Shown: piece after piece, positions 37,943 to 47,095 of the stretch
Numbering within the stretch: position 1 is the first letter of the stretch
How the letters are laid out: each line of letters starts with the position of its first letter
Assembly: GCA_930986425.1 (NCBI GenBank)
Contig: CAKNJR010000010.1
Span: 1 to 64,000, forward strand
DNA from: an uncultured Clostridium sp.
Lineage (GTDB): Bacteria; Bacillota; Clostridia; TANB77; CAG-508
Direction: 5' to 3'
Length of the DNA: 64,000 nt
Program-made: the position numbers and the translations under genes
The notes under the pieces: model-generated
Told to the model about the DNA's origin: nothing
The model's input: the letters and a program-made list of their open reading frames with translations, nothing else
Databases searched by the model: none

Positions 37943-38958
37943 TTTTTATTTATTAAATGTTATACATATTACAATTACTGTAGAGAATATTAAATAAAAA
38001 ATATTCTCTATTTTTTATCGAAATAGAAGCAAAAGAAGAGAAGAGGTGGAGTACCTAATTTAAACAATAAAATAATTATAAATAAAATTCATACTAATAT
38101 TTTGTGCAATGTTTAAATTATAAAATTTTTATATTAAACATTAAAATTTTCAAAACCAAACATTTGAACTTTTTAGATTTTTTTATTATTAATCTTGATT
38201 TTTTAAAATTATAACTTAATATTAAAAAAATATTTATACAAATATAATTCTAAAACAATTTAAATATTATTAGTAATGTTTTAATTATTTATTCTGATAA
38301 AATTACATCCTCTTAAGCATAAGAATCGCTTTTAAGAAACTTTTATGATTAAGTAATAAAATTACACATATAATAATAGTTATATTTATATAGTTAATAC
38401 AATATTATAATAGAAATTTGTAATAAATACTTGATTCTAGGCAATTTTAGAAATATGCTGAAAACGCCAAAAAATACGACGCACGAGAATCGATTTTAAG
38501 GCGTTTTTATTTTTTAGACATATAGTTTCATTACCGCAAAATAAGGTTAAAATGAGAAATATGACAAAAATCAATTTTAAGACATTATTTTATTAAAGTA
38601 ATGAAATTATATATTGGGTAAAACAAATATTATATAGATATAAGTAATTAAAAATATAGTATAAAGATATTTAGAAAAGAATTATAAATAAATTAGATAA
38701 AAGTATTTAAAAATAAAAACATATATGATAAAATAATGAAGTAAATAAAATATTAATAAGTATATAATAGTAGGAAATCCTAGAATAGCAATGATTTGAA
38801 GAAATACAGCTATTCTTATTTAACTTCTACTACTAGTTGCATGAAACTTTGATTTCACGCAACTTCATAATATTGATTATTAGTAATGTATTCTATTCTA
38901 TACCCCTATCCTATATATAAAAAAATAAAAAGCCAATATATTTTTAATACTTGACTTT
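37943..38958. other. About 1 kb of AT-rich intergenic DNA
   Basis: No gene is supported. It begins with a terminator hairpin (37981-38016). AAAACGCC (38461-38468) pairs with GGCGTTTT (38500-38507) across 31 bases and is followed by a T-run, so a small RNA end is possible. A related motif, GAATCG or AATCAA followed by N-TTTTAAG and a T-rich tract, occurs near 38323, 38486 and 38567. Two more hairpins lie at 38782-38816 and 38836-38863. Confidence 0.6.
37981..38016 (+). terminator. Rho-independent terminator
   Basis: TAGAGAATAT (37981-37990) pairs with its complement (38001-38010), followed by six T. Confidence 0.8.
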
Positions 38959-39804
38959 TTATTCTCTCAAAAATTCTACATATTCTTCTAAGCAATAATT
39001 TAATTCGTTCATTTTTTTAGCATTCTCTTCCCCTACATATCTCCAATGCCATGGTTCATAATTAACTTTTGTGATACTTTCCTTCTCTTTTGGATATCTT
39101 AATACAAATCCATAATTTTCAGCATTTTCTTTAAGCCATTTAAATGCATTTGTTTTTTCAAAGGAACTGTTAACATAATTGAAGTCTACTGCTAGTCCTA
39201 AATTATGGTCACTACAACCTGGTTTATTAATTACCTTTTCTGTTAGTGCTTTTGCCTCTTCTAGTGTTTTTCCTTGATTTTGGTAAAACCTAACTTTATC
39301 ATTATATACTTTTTCTTGTTCTTTTACACTTCTATATGCTGATTGTACCCATACATCTGTTATTCCATCTTTCCTTAATCCATTCAACATATTTTGTAGA
39401 TTTTTAATTGCTCTACTATCAAATTCTCTATACTCATCTATACTTACAAGATTTACTTCATAGTCTTCTGGAACTGGATTATCTGAATTTGCAAGAGTTA
39501 ATTTCCAATCAAGCTCTGGAGAATTTTCAATTGAATCTATGATTTCATTTGTAGTAGTATTTGTTGGTTCTGTATTGTCTTCATTATTTGTTTCATTGAC
39601 TTTTTTGTTCTCTATTTCATTTTCGATTTCAGTTTGATTTGAAAGTAAATTTCCAGATACTTCAATTGTATTATTTGAAGCTTGAGCTTTTTCTTTTTGT
39701 TTAATGTTTTTTATAATTGTAACAATAATTAAAGCTATTATTATAATAAATATTATCCTATATAAATGAATTTTTCTTTTTTTCTTTTTGAAACGAGTTC
39801 CCAT
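38959..39804 (-). CDS. D-alanyl-D-alanine carboxypeptidase, VanY type
   Basis: 281 residues from ATG 39804, with AAGGAGGG just upstream. It has a basic N-terminus, one membrane helix (about 12-34) and an N/T/E-rich linker (about 40-90). The peptidase M15 domain shows SAYRSVKEQEKVY, GCSDHNLGLAVDF (zinc His and Asp) and EPWHWRYVG (catalytic Glu, zinc His). It trims D-Ala from peptidoglycan stem peptides outside the membrane. No van-type resistance genes are nearby. Confidence 0.9.
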   Translation of the reverse strand: MGTRFKKKKRKIHLYRIIFIIIIALIIVTIIKNIKQKEKAQASNNTIEVSGNLLSNQTEIENEIENKKVNETNNEDNTEPTNTTTNEIIDSIENSPELDWKLTLANSDNPVPEDYEVNLVSIDEYREFDSRAIKNLQNMLNGLRKDGITDVWVQSAYRSVKEQEKVYNDKVRFYQNQGKTLEEAKALTEKVINKPGCSDHNLGLAVDFNYVNSSFEKTNAFKWLKENAENYGFVLRYPKEKESITKVNYEPWHWRYVGEENAKKMNELNYCLEEYVEFLRE

Positions 39805-39924
39805 AAGTCCCTCCTTATTCACTTGAAATATTTATCTAGCTCACTATATTTATTATACCACTAATGCATAAATAATTCTATATTTTTAGTCTATTACTAT
39901 TTTATTCCATTCCTATATTATAAA

Positions 39925-39957
39925 AGCAGAGCCTCGGAAACATTCCTTAGCTCTGCT
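39925..39957 (-). terminator. Terminator of the two-component operon
   Basis: AGCAGAGC (39925-39932) pairs with GCTCTGCT (39950-39957); a T-run follows on the minus strand. Confidence 0.75.
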
Positions 39958-39992
39958 ATATTTTATAATGTAAGTAATTATCAAATTATTGT

Positions 39993-40643
39993 TTATCTTT
40001 CTTCAGCATTTGAATAAATTTCTTCCAATTTACTATCAGGATAATAGGTATCTAAGAATTTATCTAATTCGCCTTGTGCTGCAATATTATTTCTTCTTTC
40101 TAATTGTCTTTGACTTGCTAAACTTGTAAAAGATATATTAAAAGTCATAAATACAACTAAAAATACAGTTACAGCCTTAAAATATGTACTTTTATATATT
40201 TTGTCTAAGCTAGATATGTGTGGGTAAATAAGCTTCATAAAAGCAAGACCACTTATACCCCAATATATACAATGTAGTAAGCTTGTTCTACCATTTATGT
40301 TGAATAATAAATTTGAGTAGTCCCATGATACTGTTCCAAAGTATTTTTCTTGGAAATATGAGAATAAGTATTCTACAACTCCTCCAAGTACAAAACTTGT
40401 AAAGAATATTTGTGTATTTGTTTTTGCGTGTGGTACTATTAGATAATATATTACTAATCCAAATCCATATACTTGTATAAATGGTCCAAATAATAATCCT
40501 TGTCTAGTTACATAGTGTCCATTTTGAACAAATGCTACAATTGTTTCTAAAATAAAACCTAATATGCTTCCAATTATGAATATCCAGAATATTTTTGAAA
40601 GTTTTTTAAAAACTCCATCTTTTTCTACAACTGCTAGTTCCAT
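39993..40643 (-). CDS. CmpB-like (PF06541-type) membrane protein
   Basis: 216 residues with about five helices. The pattern IGSILGFILETIVAF, RQGLLFGPF, VYGFGLVIYY, FVLGGVVEYLFSYFQEKYFG and WDYSNLLFNINGR is that of the putative ABC-transporter type IV family. The gene lies 27 bases behind the sensor kinase, so it is probably the third gene of that operon and a target or accessory of the signal. A second member of this family is at 58832. Confidence 0.85.
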   Translation of the reverse strand: MELAVVEKDGVFKKLSKIFWIFIIGSILGFILETIVAFVQNGHYVTRQGLLFGPFIQVYGFGLVIYYLIVPHAKTNTQIFFTSFVLGGVVEYLFSYFQEKYFGTVSWDYSNLLFNINGRTSLLHCIYWGISGLAFMKLIYPHISSLDKIYKSTYFKAVTVFLVVFMTFNISFTSLASQRQLERRNNIAAQGELDKFLDTYYPDSKLEEIYSNAEER

Positions 40644-40670
40644 TGTTACTCCTCCATATTAATATGTGAA

Positions 40671-42677
40671 TTATTTCCATATTAATACTGCTTTAAATAA
40701 ATCTCCGTCTATTTCTATATCAAATTTGCAATCTTGTAATTCACATAAACTTTTTGCTATTGAAAGTCCTAATCCGCTTCCCTCAGTATATCTAGATTTA
40801 TCTCCCCTAACAAATCTTTGCATAAGCTCATCAGCGGTAATATTTAATTTGTCTTTTGATACATTTTTAATTTCAAGTCTTATTTCATCGTTTGTTTTTA
40901 ATAAAGTAATATAAACTCTAGTGTTTTCCATTGCGTACTTAGAAACATTGCTATATAAGTTTTCAATAATTCTGTACATATATCTGTTGTCTGCTTGTAT
41001 ATTAACATTATTACTTGGTAAATCTAAGTCAATAATTAAATTTCTTTCATCAAATTTATCTTTAAATTCGCCTGTAACTTGTTTTAATAACTCACTTAAA
41101 TTAATTTCTTCTATGTTTAATCTTACATTGCCTGATGAGGCTTTTGAAGCTTCTACTAAATCTTCTATTAACTTCTTTAATCTTTGAGATTTGCTATCTA
41201 AAACTTTTATATATTCTTGAACTTTTTCATCTTGAATATTTTCTTGTTTTAGTAAATCAACATAGTTGATAATTGATGTTAGTGGTGTTTTTATATCATG
41301 AGATACATTGGTTATAAGTTCCGTTTTTAATTTTTCAGATTTAAGTTTTTCTTGTATAGCATTATTAAATCCATTTGAAACATCATTTACATATGTTGCT
41401 AATTCTTTTAATGTTCCTGTTAATTCTTCTGTATCTAAATCAATATTTGGATTTCCCATATATATTTCATGAAGAGCATTTTTTATTTCATTAAGTCTTT
41501 TATTATATTCTAGTATTTTATATAAAGTCCATATCCAAAGTACAATTAATACTATAAAACTAATTCCTGTAAAGAATGTAACTCCTAATATACAACTTAC
41601 AAATATAAATGCTATATAAAGAATAATTATTTTCTTTTGAGAAGCACTTTTGTCTAAAACTTTGCTAGATGTCTTTTTTATTCTATCTTTTATTGATTTG
41701 TAAATTCTATATGTTGTAAAACTATGCCAAAATTCTCTTGCTTTTAATCTTTTTATGGTTGTTACAGTCATTACAGCAAGTGAAACATATGCGCCTAAAT
41801 AGGTTAGTCCAATTATATATATTAATAAATTTGTTGATATGTCTACATATGAAATTACTGTTGCTGCGATTATAATGCACATCCAGAAAATACATGAGAA
41901 TAGTATTATTACAAGCTCATAAGAGAATTTATCTAATGAGTTAAGAGTTATGCCTTCTTTGTTTTTGCTATGACCTATTGACCAAACTAAGTATACAATT
42001 ATTATACTTAGCAAAATAATGTCTATTGGAATTAGAGCTTCAGCAAAACTTGAATTATTATTAAACATATTTAGTACAATACTTGTTAACTCAAGAGTGT
42101 TTGAATATCTCATACTGCCTATGTCTATATATGTGTATACATCATATCCTTCAAATATATCTAATCCTTCATAAGGTAATGATATATATCTTATTTTATC
42201 TTGGCTTAAATTTTCTATACTTGTGTCTATTTTTCCATTTTCATATATCCAATATATTTTGTTGTTTTTGAAATTAGTAACTTCATTTAGATAATCATTT
42301 GATTGAATATTTGTAAATATTTCATTTGTATCATTCTTTACTATAACGAATTTCATAAATGTTATAAAGTTATTGTAAGAGAAATAATCAGTATAATTTT
42401 CATTGTAGTAAATGTTTTCATCTATTTTATTGTAAAATCCGTTATTTTCAAAATCTGTATAACCATCTCTTATTCCATTTACATTTCTAATTAAGCTATA
42501 CATATATTCGTAGGAAAAGTCATATGAATCAAGATAACTTGCTTCTATATCATTGGAATTTCCATATTGGTCTCTAAGTCCAATATATGCAATGCTTAAT
42601 ATCAATGATAATGCTATTATTGGAATAAGTATGTAACAAAGTATTTTTAATACTGCAGATTCTCTTATTTTTTCCAT
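40671..42677 (-). CDS. Membrane sensor histidine kinase
   Basis: 668 residues. A first helix (about 12-32), a large outer region (about 35-205) and several further helices between 210 and 390 precede a HAMP-like linker. HisKA is SHDIKTPLTSIINYVDLL with H460. The HATPase has N-box ENLYSNVSKYA and G-box GSGLGLSIAKSL. The many membrane helices and the position next to a CmpB-like gene suggest envelope sensing; the signal is unknown. It lies 21 bases behind its response regulator. Confidence 0.93.
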   Translation of the reverse strand: MEKIRESAVLKILCYILIPIIALSLILSIAYIGLRDQYGNSNDIEASYLDSYDFSYEYMYSLIRNVNGIRDGYTDFENNGFYNKIDENIYYNENYTDYFSYNNFITFMKFVIVKNDTNEIFTNIQSNDYLNEVTNFKNNKIYWIYENGKIDTSIENLSQDKIRYISLPYEGLDIFEGYDVYTYIDIGSMRYSNTLELTSIVLNMFNNNSSFAEALIPIDIILLSIIIVYLVWSIGHSKNKEGITLNSLDKFSYELVIILFSCIFWMCIIIAATVISYVDISTNLLIYIIGLTYLGAYVSLAVMTVTTIKRLKAREFWHSFTTYRIYKSIKDRIKKTSSKVLDKSASQKKIIILYIAFIFVSCILGVTFFTGISFIVLIVLWIWTLYKILEYNKRLNEIKNALHEIYMGNPNIDLDTEELTGTLKELATYVNDVSNGFNNAIQEKLKSEKLKTELITNVSHDIKTPLTSIINYVDLLKQENIQDEKVQEYIKVLDSKSQRLKKLIEDLVEASKASSGNVRLNIEEINLSELLKQVTGEFKDKFDERNLIIDLDLPSNNVNIQADNRYMYRIIENLYSNVSKYAMENTRVYITLLKTNDEIRLEIKNVSKDKLNITADELMQRFVRGDKSRYTEGSGLGLSIAKSLCELQDCKFDIEIDGDLFKAVLIWK

Positions 42678-42698
42678 TAGACTTGCTCCTTTCTTTGA

Positions 42699-43403
42699 TT
42701 ATTTTAAATTTTCAATCTTGTAACCTATTCCCCATATAACTTTCAAATATTTTGGCTCTTTAGGATTAATTTCGATTTTTTCTCTAATGTGTCTTATATG
42801 AACAGCTATTATGTTTTCAGCTGCAAAGCTATCTTCATTCCATACATTTTCATATATTTCAGAAATAGAATATACTTTTCCTTTGTTTTTTAATAAAAAT
42901 TTTAATATGTTATATTCTGTTGCTGTTAACTTGATTTCTTTTCCATCAACAGTTACTTTTTTTGTATCATCATTTAAAATTAAATCTCCACTGCTATATA
43001 TTTCATCGCCTGAACTTTCAGTTTGTTTAATACTACCAAGCTTTACATATCTTCTTATATTTGAGTTTACTCTTGCAACTAATTCTAGAGGATTGAAAGG
43101 TTTTGTAATATAATCATCTGCACCGATTTCTAAACCTGAGATTTTATCGTAATCTTCTGATTTTGCTGACAATAGAATTACTGGTATAGAACTATTCTTT
43201 CTTATTTTCTCAAGTGTTGTTAGGCCATCTTGATTAGGCATCATGATATCTAATATAACTAAATGAATTTCGTTTTCTTTTAATGAGTTCATTGCTTCTA
43301 TTCCATCATAAGCTTTAATTACATTGTATCCCTCTCTTTTTAAATAAATTTCTATTGCTTTTACTATTTCTCTATCATCATCAACAACTAAAATATTATA
43401 CAT
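42699..43403 (-). CDS. OmpR/PhoB-family response regulator
   Basis: 234 residues. The receiver domain has the acidic pocket VVDDD, phospho-acceptor D52 in VILDIMMP and KPF lysine at YITKPFNP. The winged-helix output domain ends VHIRHIREKIEINPKEPKYLKVIWGIGYKIE. It is first gene of the operon regulator-kinase-CmpB-like. Confidence 0.95.
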   Translation of the reverse strand: MYNILVVDDDREIVKAIEIYLKREGYNVIKAYDGIEAMNSLKENEIHLVILDIMMPNQDGLTTLEKIRKNSSIPVILLSAKSEDYDKISGLEIGADDYITKPFNPLELVARVNSNIRRYVKLGSIKQTESSGDEIYSSGDLILNDDTKKVTVDGKEIKLTATEYNILKFLLKNKGKVYSISEIYENVWNEDSFAAENIIAVHIRHIREKIEINPKEPKYLKVIWGIGYKIENLK

Positions 43404-43807
43404 ATTTGCTCCCCTCTATTGATTAATGTAATCTTATCAGTATATTTAGCGTGTTCTACTAATTTTTAATCTATTAATATATTAACACGTGTTTATTAAG
43501 TAATTTTATATAATTTATTAAGAAATTATTAAATTTCTATACTTTTATATATCATTGACTAATATCTATACTATATCATAGATTTACGTTTTCCTCAACG
43601 GCTCGCTAAGATTTTCGCAAAATATATTGCGTTTTGAGCAAAAAACAAGTACCTATCTGACAAGGTACATGATACTAATATTAAAAAATTATAACACGAA
43701 TTTTTTGATTTTTTCGTTCTATAAAATTTTATAGCTCGGATTTTCTCAATTTTCCGTGCTATAAATTTTTGTAAAACGATTTTTTAATATTTTCCGTTTT
43801 ATAATTT
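43404..43807. other. Intergenic region with hairpins and a palindrome array
   Basis: No gene is seen. Apart from the 40-bp periodic array at 43690-43803, it contains GTACCT/AGGTAC (about 43649-43668) and CGCAA/TTGCG (about 43617-43633) hairpins. It probably also holds the promoter of the two-component operon, which I could not place with confidence. Confidence 0.55.
43690..43803. repeat. Three 34-bp palindromes at an exact 40-bp period
   Basis: Units occupy 43690-43723, 43730-43763 and 43770-43803, each separated by 6 A/T bases. The conserved frame is T-TA...CG-ATTTT...ATTTT-CGT..TATA. Paired positions in the arms change together (for example G-C/C-G pairs in unit 2 become A-T pairs in unit 3), so the hairpin shape is kept while the sequence drifts. 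They lie just after the stop of the winged-helix gene. Confidence 0.8.
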
Positions 43808-44125
43808 TTATTTCAAAAACAAATCAATATATTTTTGAAAAGCAAATACTTGATTTCTGCTATATCCAGTTGTTTCTATAATAATATTCTTTTCTTTTAA
43901 TGCATTAATACATACATTTAAAGTTGTTGGTTTTATATCTACTAACTCTAATATTTTCTTTCTTGAAACAATTGGCTCATCATACAATACATCTATTACT
44001 TTCTTAGCATTTTCTGGCTTTACAGGTAAATCCATTATAATCTTATTCATTTTCATTGTAAATTCTACTACATTTCTAAATTTTTCTTTTGCTGTTTTTG
44101 AGGTTTCTATAACCTCTAGTTTCAT
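43808..44125 (-). CDS. Winged-helix protein similar to the C-terminal domain of Fic proteins
   Basis: 105 residues. VSRKKILELVDIKPTTLNVCINALKEKNIIIETTGYSRNQVFAFQKYIDLF is a winged helix; the ending R-N-Q-V-F-x-F-x-x-Y-x-D-L is that seen at the end of many Fic/DOC proteins. The Fic domain itself is absent, so it is either a shortened Fic gene or a free-standing regulator. An AAAAGGAGG site before ATG 44125 indicates that it is translated. Confidence 0.6.
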   Translation of the reverse strand: MKLEVIETSKTAKEKFRNVVEFTMKMNKIIMDLPVKPENAKKVIDVLYDEPIVSRKKILELVDIKPTTLNVCINALKEKNIIIETTGYSRNQVFAFQKYIDLFLK

Positions 44126-44171
44126 TTATATCGCCTCCTTTTAATTAAATTTCTTTGTTTCCTATCTCTTT

Positions 44172-44215
44172 ATACGAACATTTGTATCGTATCATGTTTC
44201 TTAAATATAGTCAAC
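44172..44215 (-). promoter_or_regulatory. Promoter with overlapping dyad upstream of the winged-helix gene
   Basis: On the minus strand TTGACT, 17 bases and TACGAT precede the gene. The -10 box lies inside the dyad ATACGA (44172-44177)...TCGTAT (44187-44192), a good place for an autoregulatory operator. It is only loosely similar to a Firmicute LexA box. Confidence 0.5.
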
Positions 44216-44259
44216 TACTTTTACAATATTTGTTAAATTTAATAAAAATATGGCTTTCT

Positions 44260-45141
44260 TTAGGCGTTTCTAATTATTTTAATAGCCTCTGGTATACATC
44301 CGATTGTATCACTAGCTTTCATTGCAATATCCGTATATTTTTCTTCTGCAATTTCTCCTGCCAATCCATTTATATATGCACATGCAGATACTAACTTTAC
44401 TTGAGGTTCATGAGAGCCAAGCATTCCTACTATTATTCCTGAAAGTACATCTCCGCTTCCAGCAGTAGCCATTCCCGGTCCACCTTTTTTTATGCAATAT
44501 GTTTCTTCCCCATCTGTAACAATTGTTGTATGACCTTTTAAAAGTAATATAACCTTATTAGTATTTGCATACTCTTCTGCATATTTAATTGGATTTTCCT
44601 TTATTTCTTTAATACTTATCTTACTTAACCTCTCAAATTCTTTTAAATGAGGAGTTAGAATAACTTTACATTTTGTGTTAAGTAAAATTTTATTATCCAT
44701 TTTTGACAAAGTGTTCAAACCATCTGCATCTATAACAACAGGAATTGAATAGTTATTTAATATGTATTCTAATATTTTCTCATTATCTTGTGCTTGTCCC
44801 CAGCCCATACCAATTGCTAACGCCTTGATTTTTTCAAGTGATTTGTCTATATTTGCGTGAGAAAATATTATATGTGAATCTTTATCTTCTAATGGAAAAA
44901 CAGTTGCTTCTAATAAGTATGGAGTAACACTGCTTACAATACTTTTTGGTATTATTAATCTTGTAACTCCTGAACCGCTTCTAATAGAGGCTGAACTTAA
45001 ATTTGCAAGTTTTATTGCTCCAGAATACATATCACAACCACCCAGTATTCCTATATATCCAAAGTCTCCTTTATTGCTATTTACATCTCTTGGAGTGACA
45101 AATGGTTTGCAGTCATTTAAAGTAAAAAATTTTTCTTTCAT
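44260..45141 (-). CDS. nnrD: ADP-dependent NAD(P)H-hydrate dehydratase
   Basis: 293 residues, the YjeF C-terminal ribokinase-like domain. It repairs hydrated NAD(P)H. GYIGILGGCDMYSGA, GSGVTRLIIPKSI, AIGMGWGQ, VIDADGLN, VILTPHLKEF and the active-site loop GGPGMATAGSGDVLSG are all present. The epimerase domain (NnrE) often fused to it is absent here and must be encoded elsewhere. AAAGGATTT lies before ATG 45141. Confidence 0.93.
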   Translation of the reverse strand: MKEKFFTLNDCKPFVTPRDVNSNKGDFGYIGILGGCDMYSGAIKLANLSSASIRSGSGVTRLIIPKSIVSSVTPYLLEATVFPLEDKDSHIIFSHANIDKSLEKIKALAIGMGWGQAQDNEKILEYILNNYSIPVVIDADGLNTLSKMDNKILLNTKCKVILTPHLKEFERLSKISIKEIKENPIKYAEEYANTNKVILLLKGHTTIVTDGEETYCIKKGGPGMATAGSGDVLSGIIVGMLGSHEPQVKLVSACAYINGLAGEIAEEKYTDIAMKASDTIGCIPEAIKIIRNA

Positions 45142-45156
45142 TTATATAAATCCTTT

Positions 45157-45196
45157 CATAAAAAATAAAACAGGATATATCACTACACCCTGTTCT
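45157..45196 (-). terminator. Terminator of the YgiT-type gene
   Basis: On the minus strand an AACAGG...CCTGTT stem is followed by TTTTATTTTTT. Confidence 0.6.
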
Positions 45197-45247
45197 CCCC
45201 ACTTAAGGCAAGGGTCTCCTAATATGAATTTTATACTTAATTATTTA

Positions 45248-45478
45248 TTAAGCAACTTTTTCTTTATAATTTACGATAGTTACTTCTGTTGCTAATTGCT
45301 TTAATTGATTTACAATTTTTTCAATGTTTTCTGCTGTTTCATCATCAAAGTATTGTTCTCCACATTGAGTACATACTTTTGCTGGAACTCCTTTAATAAT
45401 AATAATAGTATCTTCTAAATCAACTACATAATTCACTTTCTTTTCTTCTAAATTTCCTTTACACATAAAACAATTCAT
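45248..45478 (-). CDS. YgiT-type zinc-finger protein (MqsA-like N-terminal domain)
   Basis: 76 residues. Two CxxC pairs, CFMCKGNLEEKKVNYV and VCTQCGEQYFDDE, form the zinc-binding domain of YgiT/MqsA antitoxins. The DNA-binding HTH half of MqsA is absent, as in many Clostridial short forms. These usually sit beside a DUF4258-type toxin gene, but none is adjacent here, so it is an orphan. Confidence 0.8.
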   Translation of the reverse strand: MNCFMCKGNLEEKKVNYVVDLEDTIIIIKGVPAKVCTQCGEQYFDDETAENIEKIVNQLKQLATEVTIVNYKEKVA

Positions 45479-45528
45479 TATTTATCCCTTCTTTTATTAT
45501 TTTACCACATACTAACTGGCACACGCAA

Positions 45529-46893
45529 TTATTTTTGCAAAAAAGCTACAAAATCTTCCAAGTTTAAAGGCTTGGAATAATAATACCCTTGTGCCATATC
45601 GCATCCCATATTCTTTAAAATATCTACTTGTTCTTTGTTTTCTACACCTTCTGCAACAGTTTTAATATTAAAATCTTTAGCCATATCTATAATGTATTTT
45701 ACTAAATTACTTTCATCAATTCTATCTATAAATGATTTATCTATTTTAAGTACATCAATGCTTAAATCTTGCAACATATTAAGTGATGAATATCCTGTTC
45801 CAAAATCGTCTAAAGCAATTGTAAAGCCTTTTTGTTTCATGTCTTTAGTTATTTGCTTTAAATCGATTCCTTTATATACCGAAGCACTTTCTGTAATTTC
45901 TAACTCAATAAGCTCACGTGGTACATTTGTTTGCTTTACCATATCGTAATATTCTATAATAAAGTTATCATAGGCAAAATGCTCTTTAGATATATTGATA
46001 GAAGCGGTAATAAAAAAGTTATTATTAAATGGTTCGTTATTATTGTTCTTATGGTTACAGTTATTTAAAAAAGTTTTTTCTTTCAGTAATTTATTTATAT
46101 ATTGTATATCTTCACAGGCTTTTTGAAATATATATTTATCTAATTTAATTATAAATCTATTCTTTTCAAACAACGGTATAAATTTATTAGGAGAAATAAC
46201 TCTACCCTCTCTAAACCATCTAACTAAAGCTTCACAGGATGTAATTTTATTGGTTTTTATATCTATTTTAGGTTGATAAAATACTTTAAACTCACCGTTC
46301 TCTAAAGCTTCTTCCATTATTTCTTCAATTTTTTGCTCTTCTAATATAACCGCTTCTGTTTCCTCGCTATACATATTATATTTTTTATTATAGTCTCCAA
46401 TAATTTCATCATGTGCAGTCATTGCTTTATCAATGGCTAGAAGAATATTTTCATTATTTTTAATTTTATATATTCCTATAATAGGATAAATATTGTATAT
46501 TTCTCCATTTACTTCAATGTGCCTAAGACTATTAAATAGATTATCTGCTATGTTATTTAGGTTCTCTATTGTCTCAATAAGTATGGCAAAAATATCATTA
46601 GAAAACCTACAAATTATATTGTTATAATCTTTTAATATTTGGACTAATCTTTTAGCTAATTGTATTATAAGTTCCCTTCCTGTATCATGTCCATAATAGC
46701 TATTAAAAGCTCTAAACTTTTCTATGTCTAGTATTAAAATATATTTTGGCATTGTTTTATTTTGTATAAATTTGCTTCCTTCTTTGCAAAAGTAATAATA
46801 ATTTCCTAAGCCAGTAAAAGGGTCTATATATGCTAAATTATATAGACTAATTTTTCTACTATTTGAAAACGGTAAATAATATTTCTTGTTCAT
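45529..46893 (-). CDS. c-di-GMP phosphodiesterase with degenerate GGDEF and intact EAL domain
   Basis: 454 residues, no membrane helix. The GGDEF domain (about 18-165) starts YIDPFTGLGNYYYF but the active site reads RFSNDIFAI instead of GGDEF, so it should not make c-di-GMP. The EAL domain (about 185-450) keeps its catalytic residues: CEALVRW, a metal Asn/Glu set in SINIS and ELEITESA, IALDDFGTGYSSLNML, KIDKSFID and TVAEGVENKEQVDIL. It therefore probably degrades c-di-GMP, with the first domain as a sensor. Confidence 0.9.
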   Translation of the reverse strand: MNKKYYLPFSNSRKISLYNLAYIDPFTGLGNYYYFCKEGSKFIQNKTMPKYILILDIEKFRAFNSYYGHDTGRELIIQLAKRLVQILKDYNNIICRFSNDIFAILIETIENLNNIADNLFNSLRHIEVNGEIYNIYPIIGIYKIKNNENILLAIDKAMTAHDEIIGDYNKKYNMYSEETEAVILEEQKIEEIMEEALENGEFKVFYQPKIDIKTNKITSCEALVRWFREGRVISPNKFIPLFEKNRFIIKLDKYIFQKACEDIQYINKLLKEKTFLNNCNHKNNNNEPFNNNFFITASINISKEHFAYDNFIIEYYDMVKQTNVPRELIELEITESASVYKGIDLKQITKDMKQKGFTIALDDFGTGYSSLNMLQDLSIDVLKIDKSFIDRIDESNLVKYIIDMAKDFNIKTVAEGVENKEQVDILKNMGCDMAQGYYYSKPLNLEDFVAFLQK

Positions 46894-47095
46894 AATTTCA
46901 TTCCTCTAAATATATTTTCACTAAAATTTATATTTTTATTCTATACTTTTATCTTATAAAATAAAATTTAATAAATTGGAAAAATTTATCAAAAAATGTT
47001 GCATAATTTTTTTGAGTATGATATATTGAAAATAAATTATAAGGAACCTAGGTTAAATTTTATAAATCCTTATGATTAATAAAGGGGTAATGTAT

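Noticed and set aside
43690-43803. CRISPR array
   Set aside because: Three regular units, but the gaps are only 6 bases, units differ in their arms and there are no cas genes.
45635-45949. Serine-rich plus-strand frame opposite the EAL domain
   Set aside because: Antisense shadow of a conserved domain; no ribosome site.
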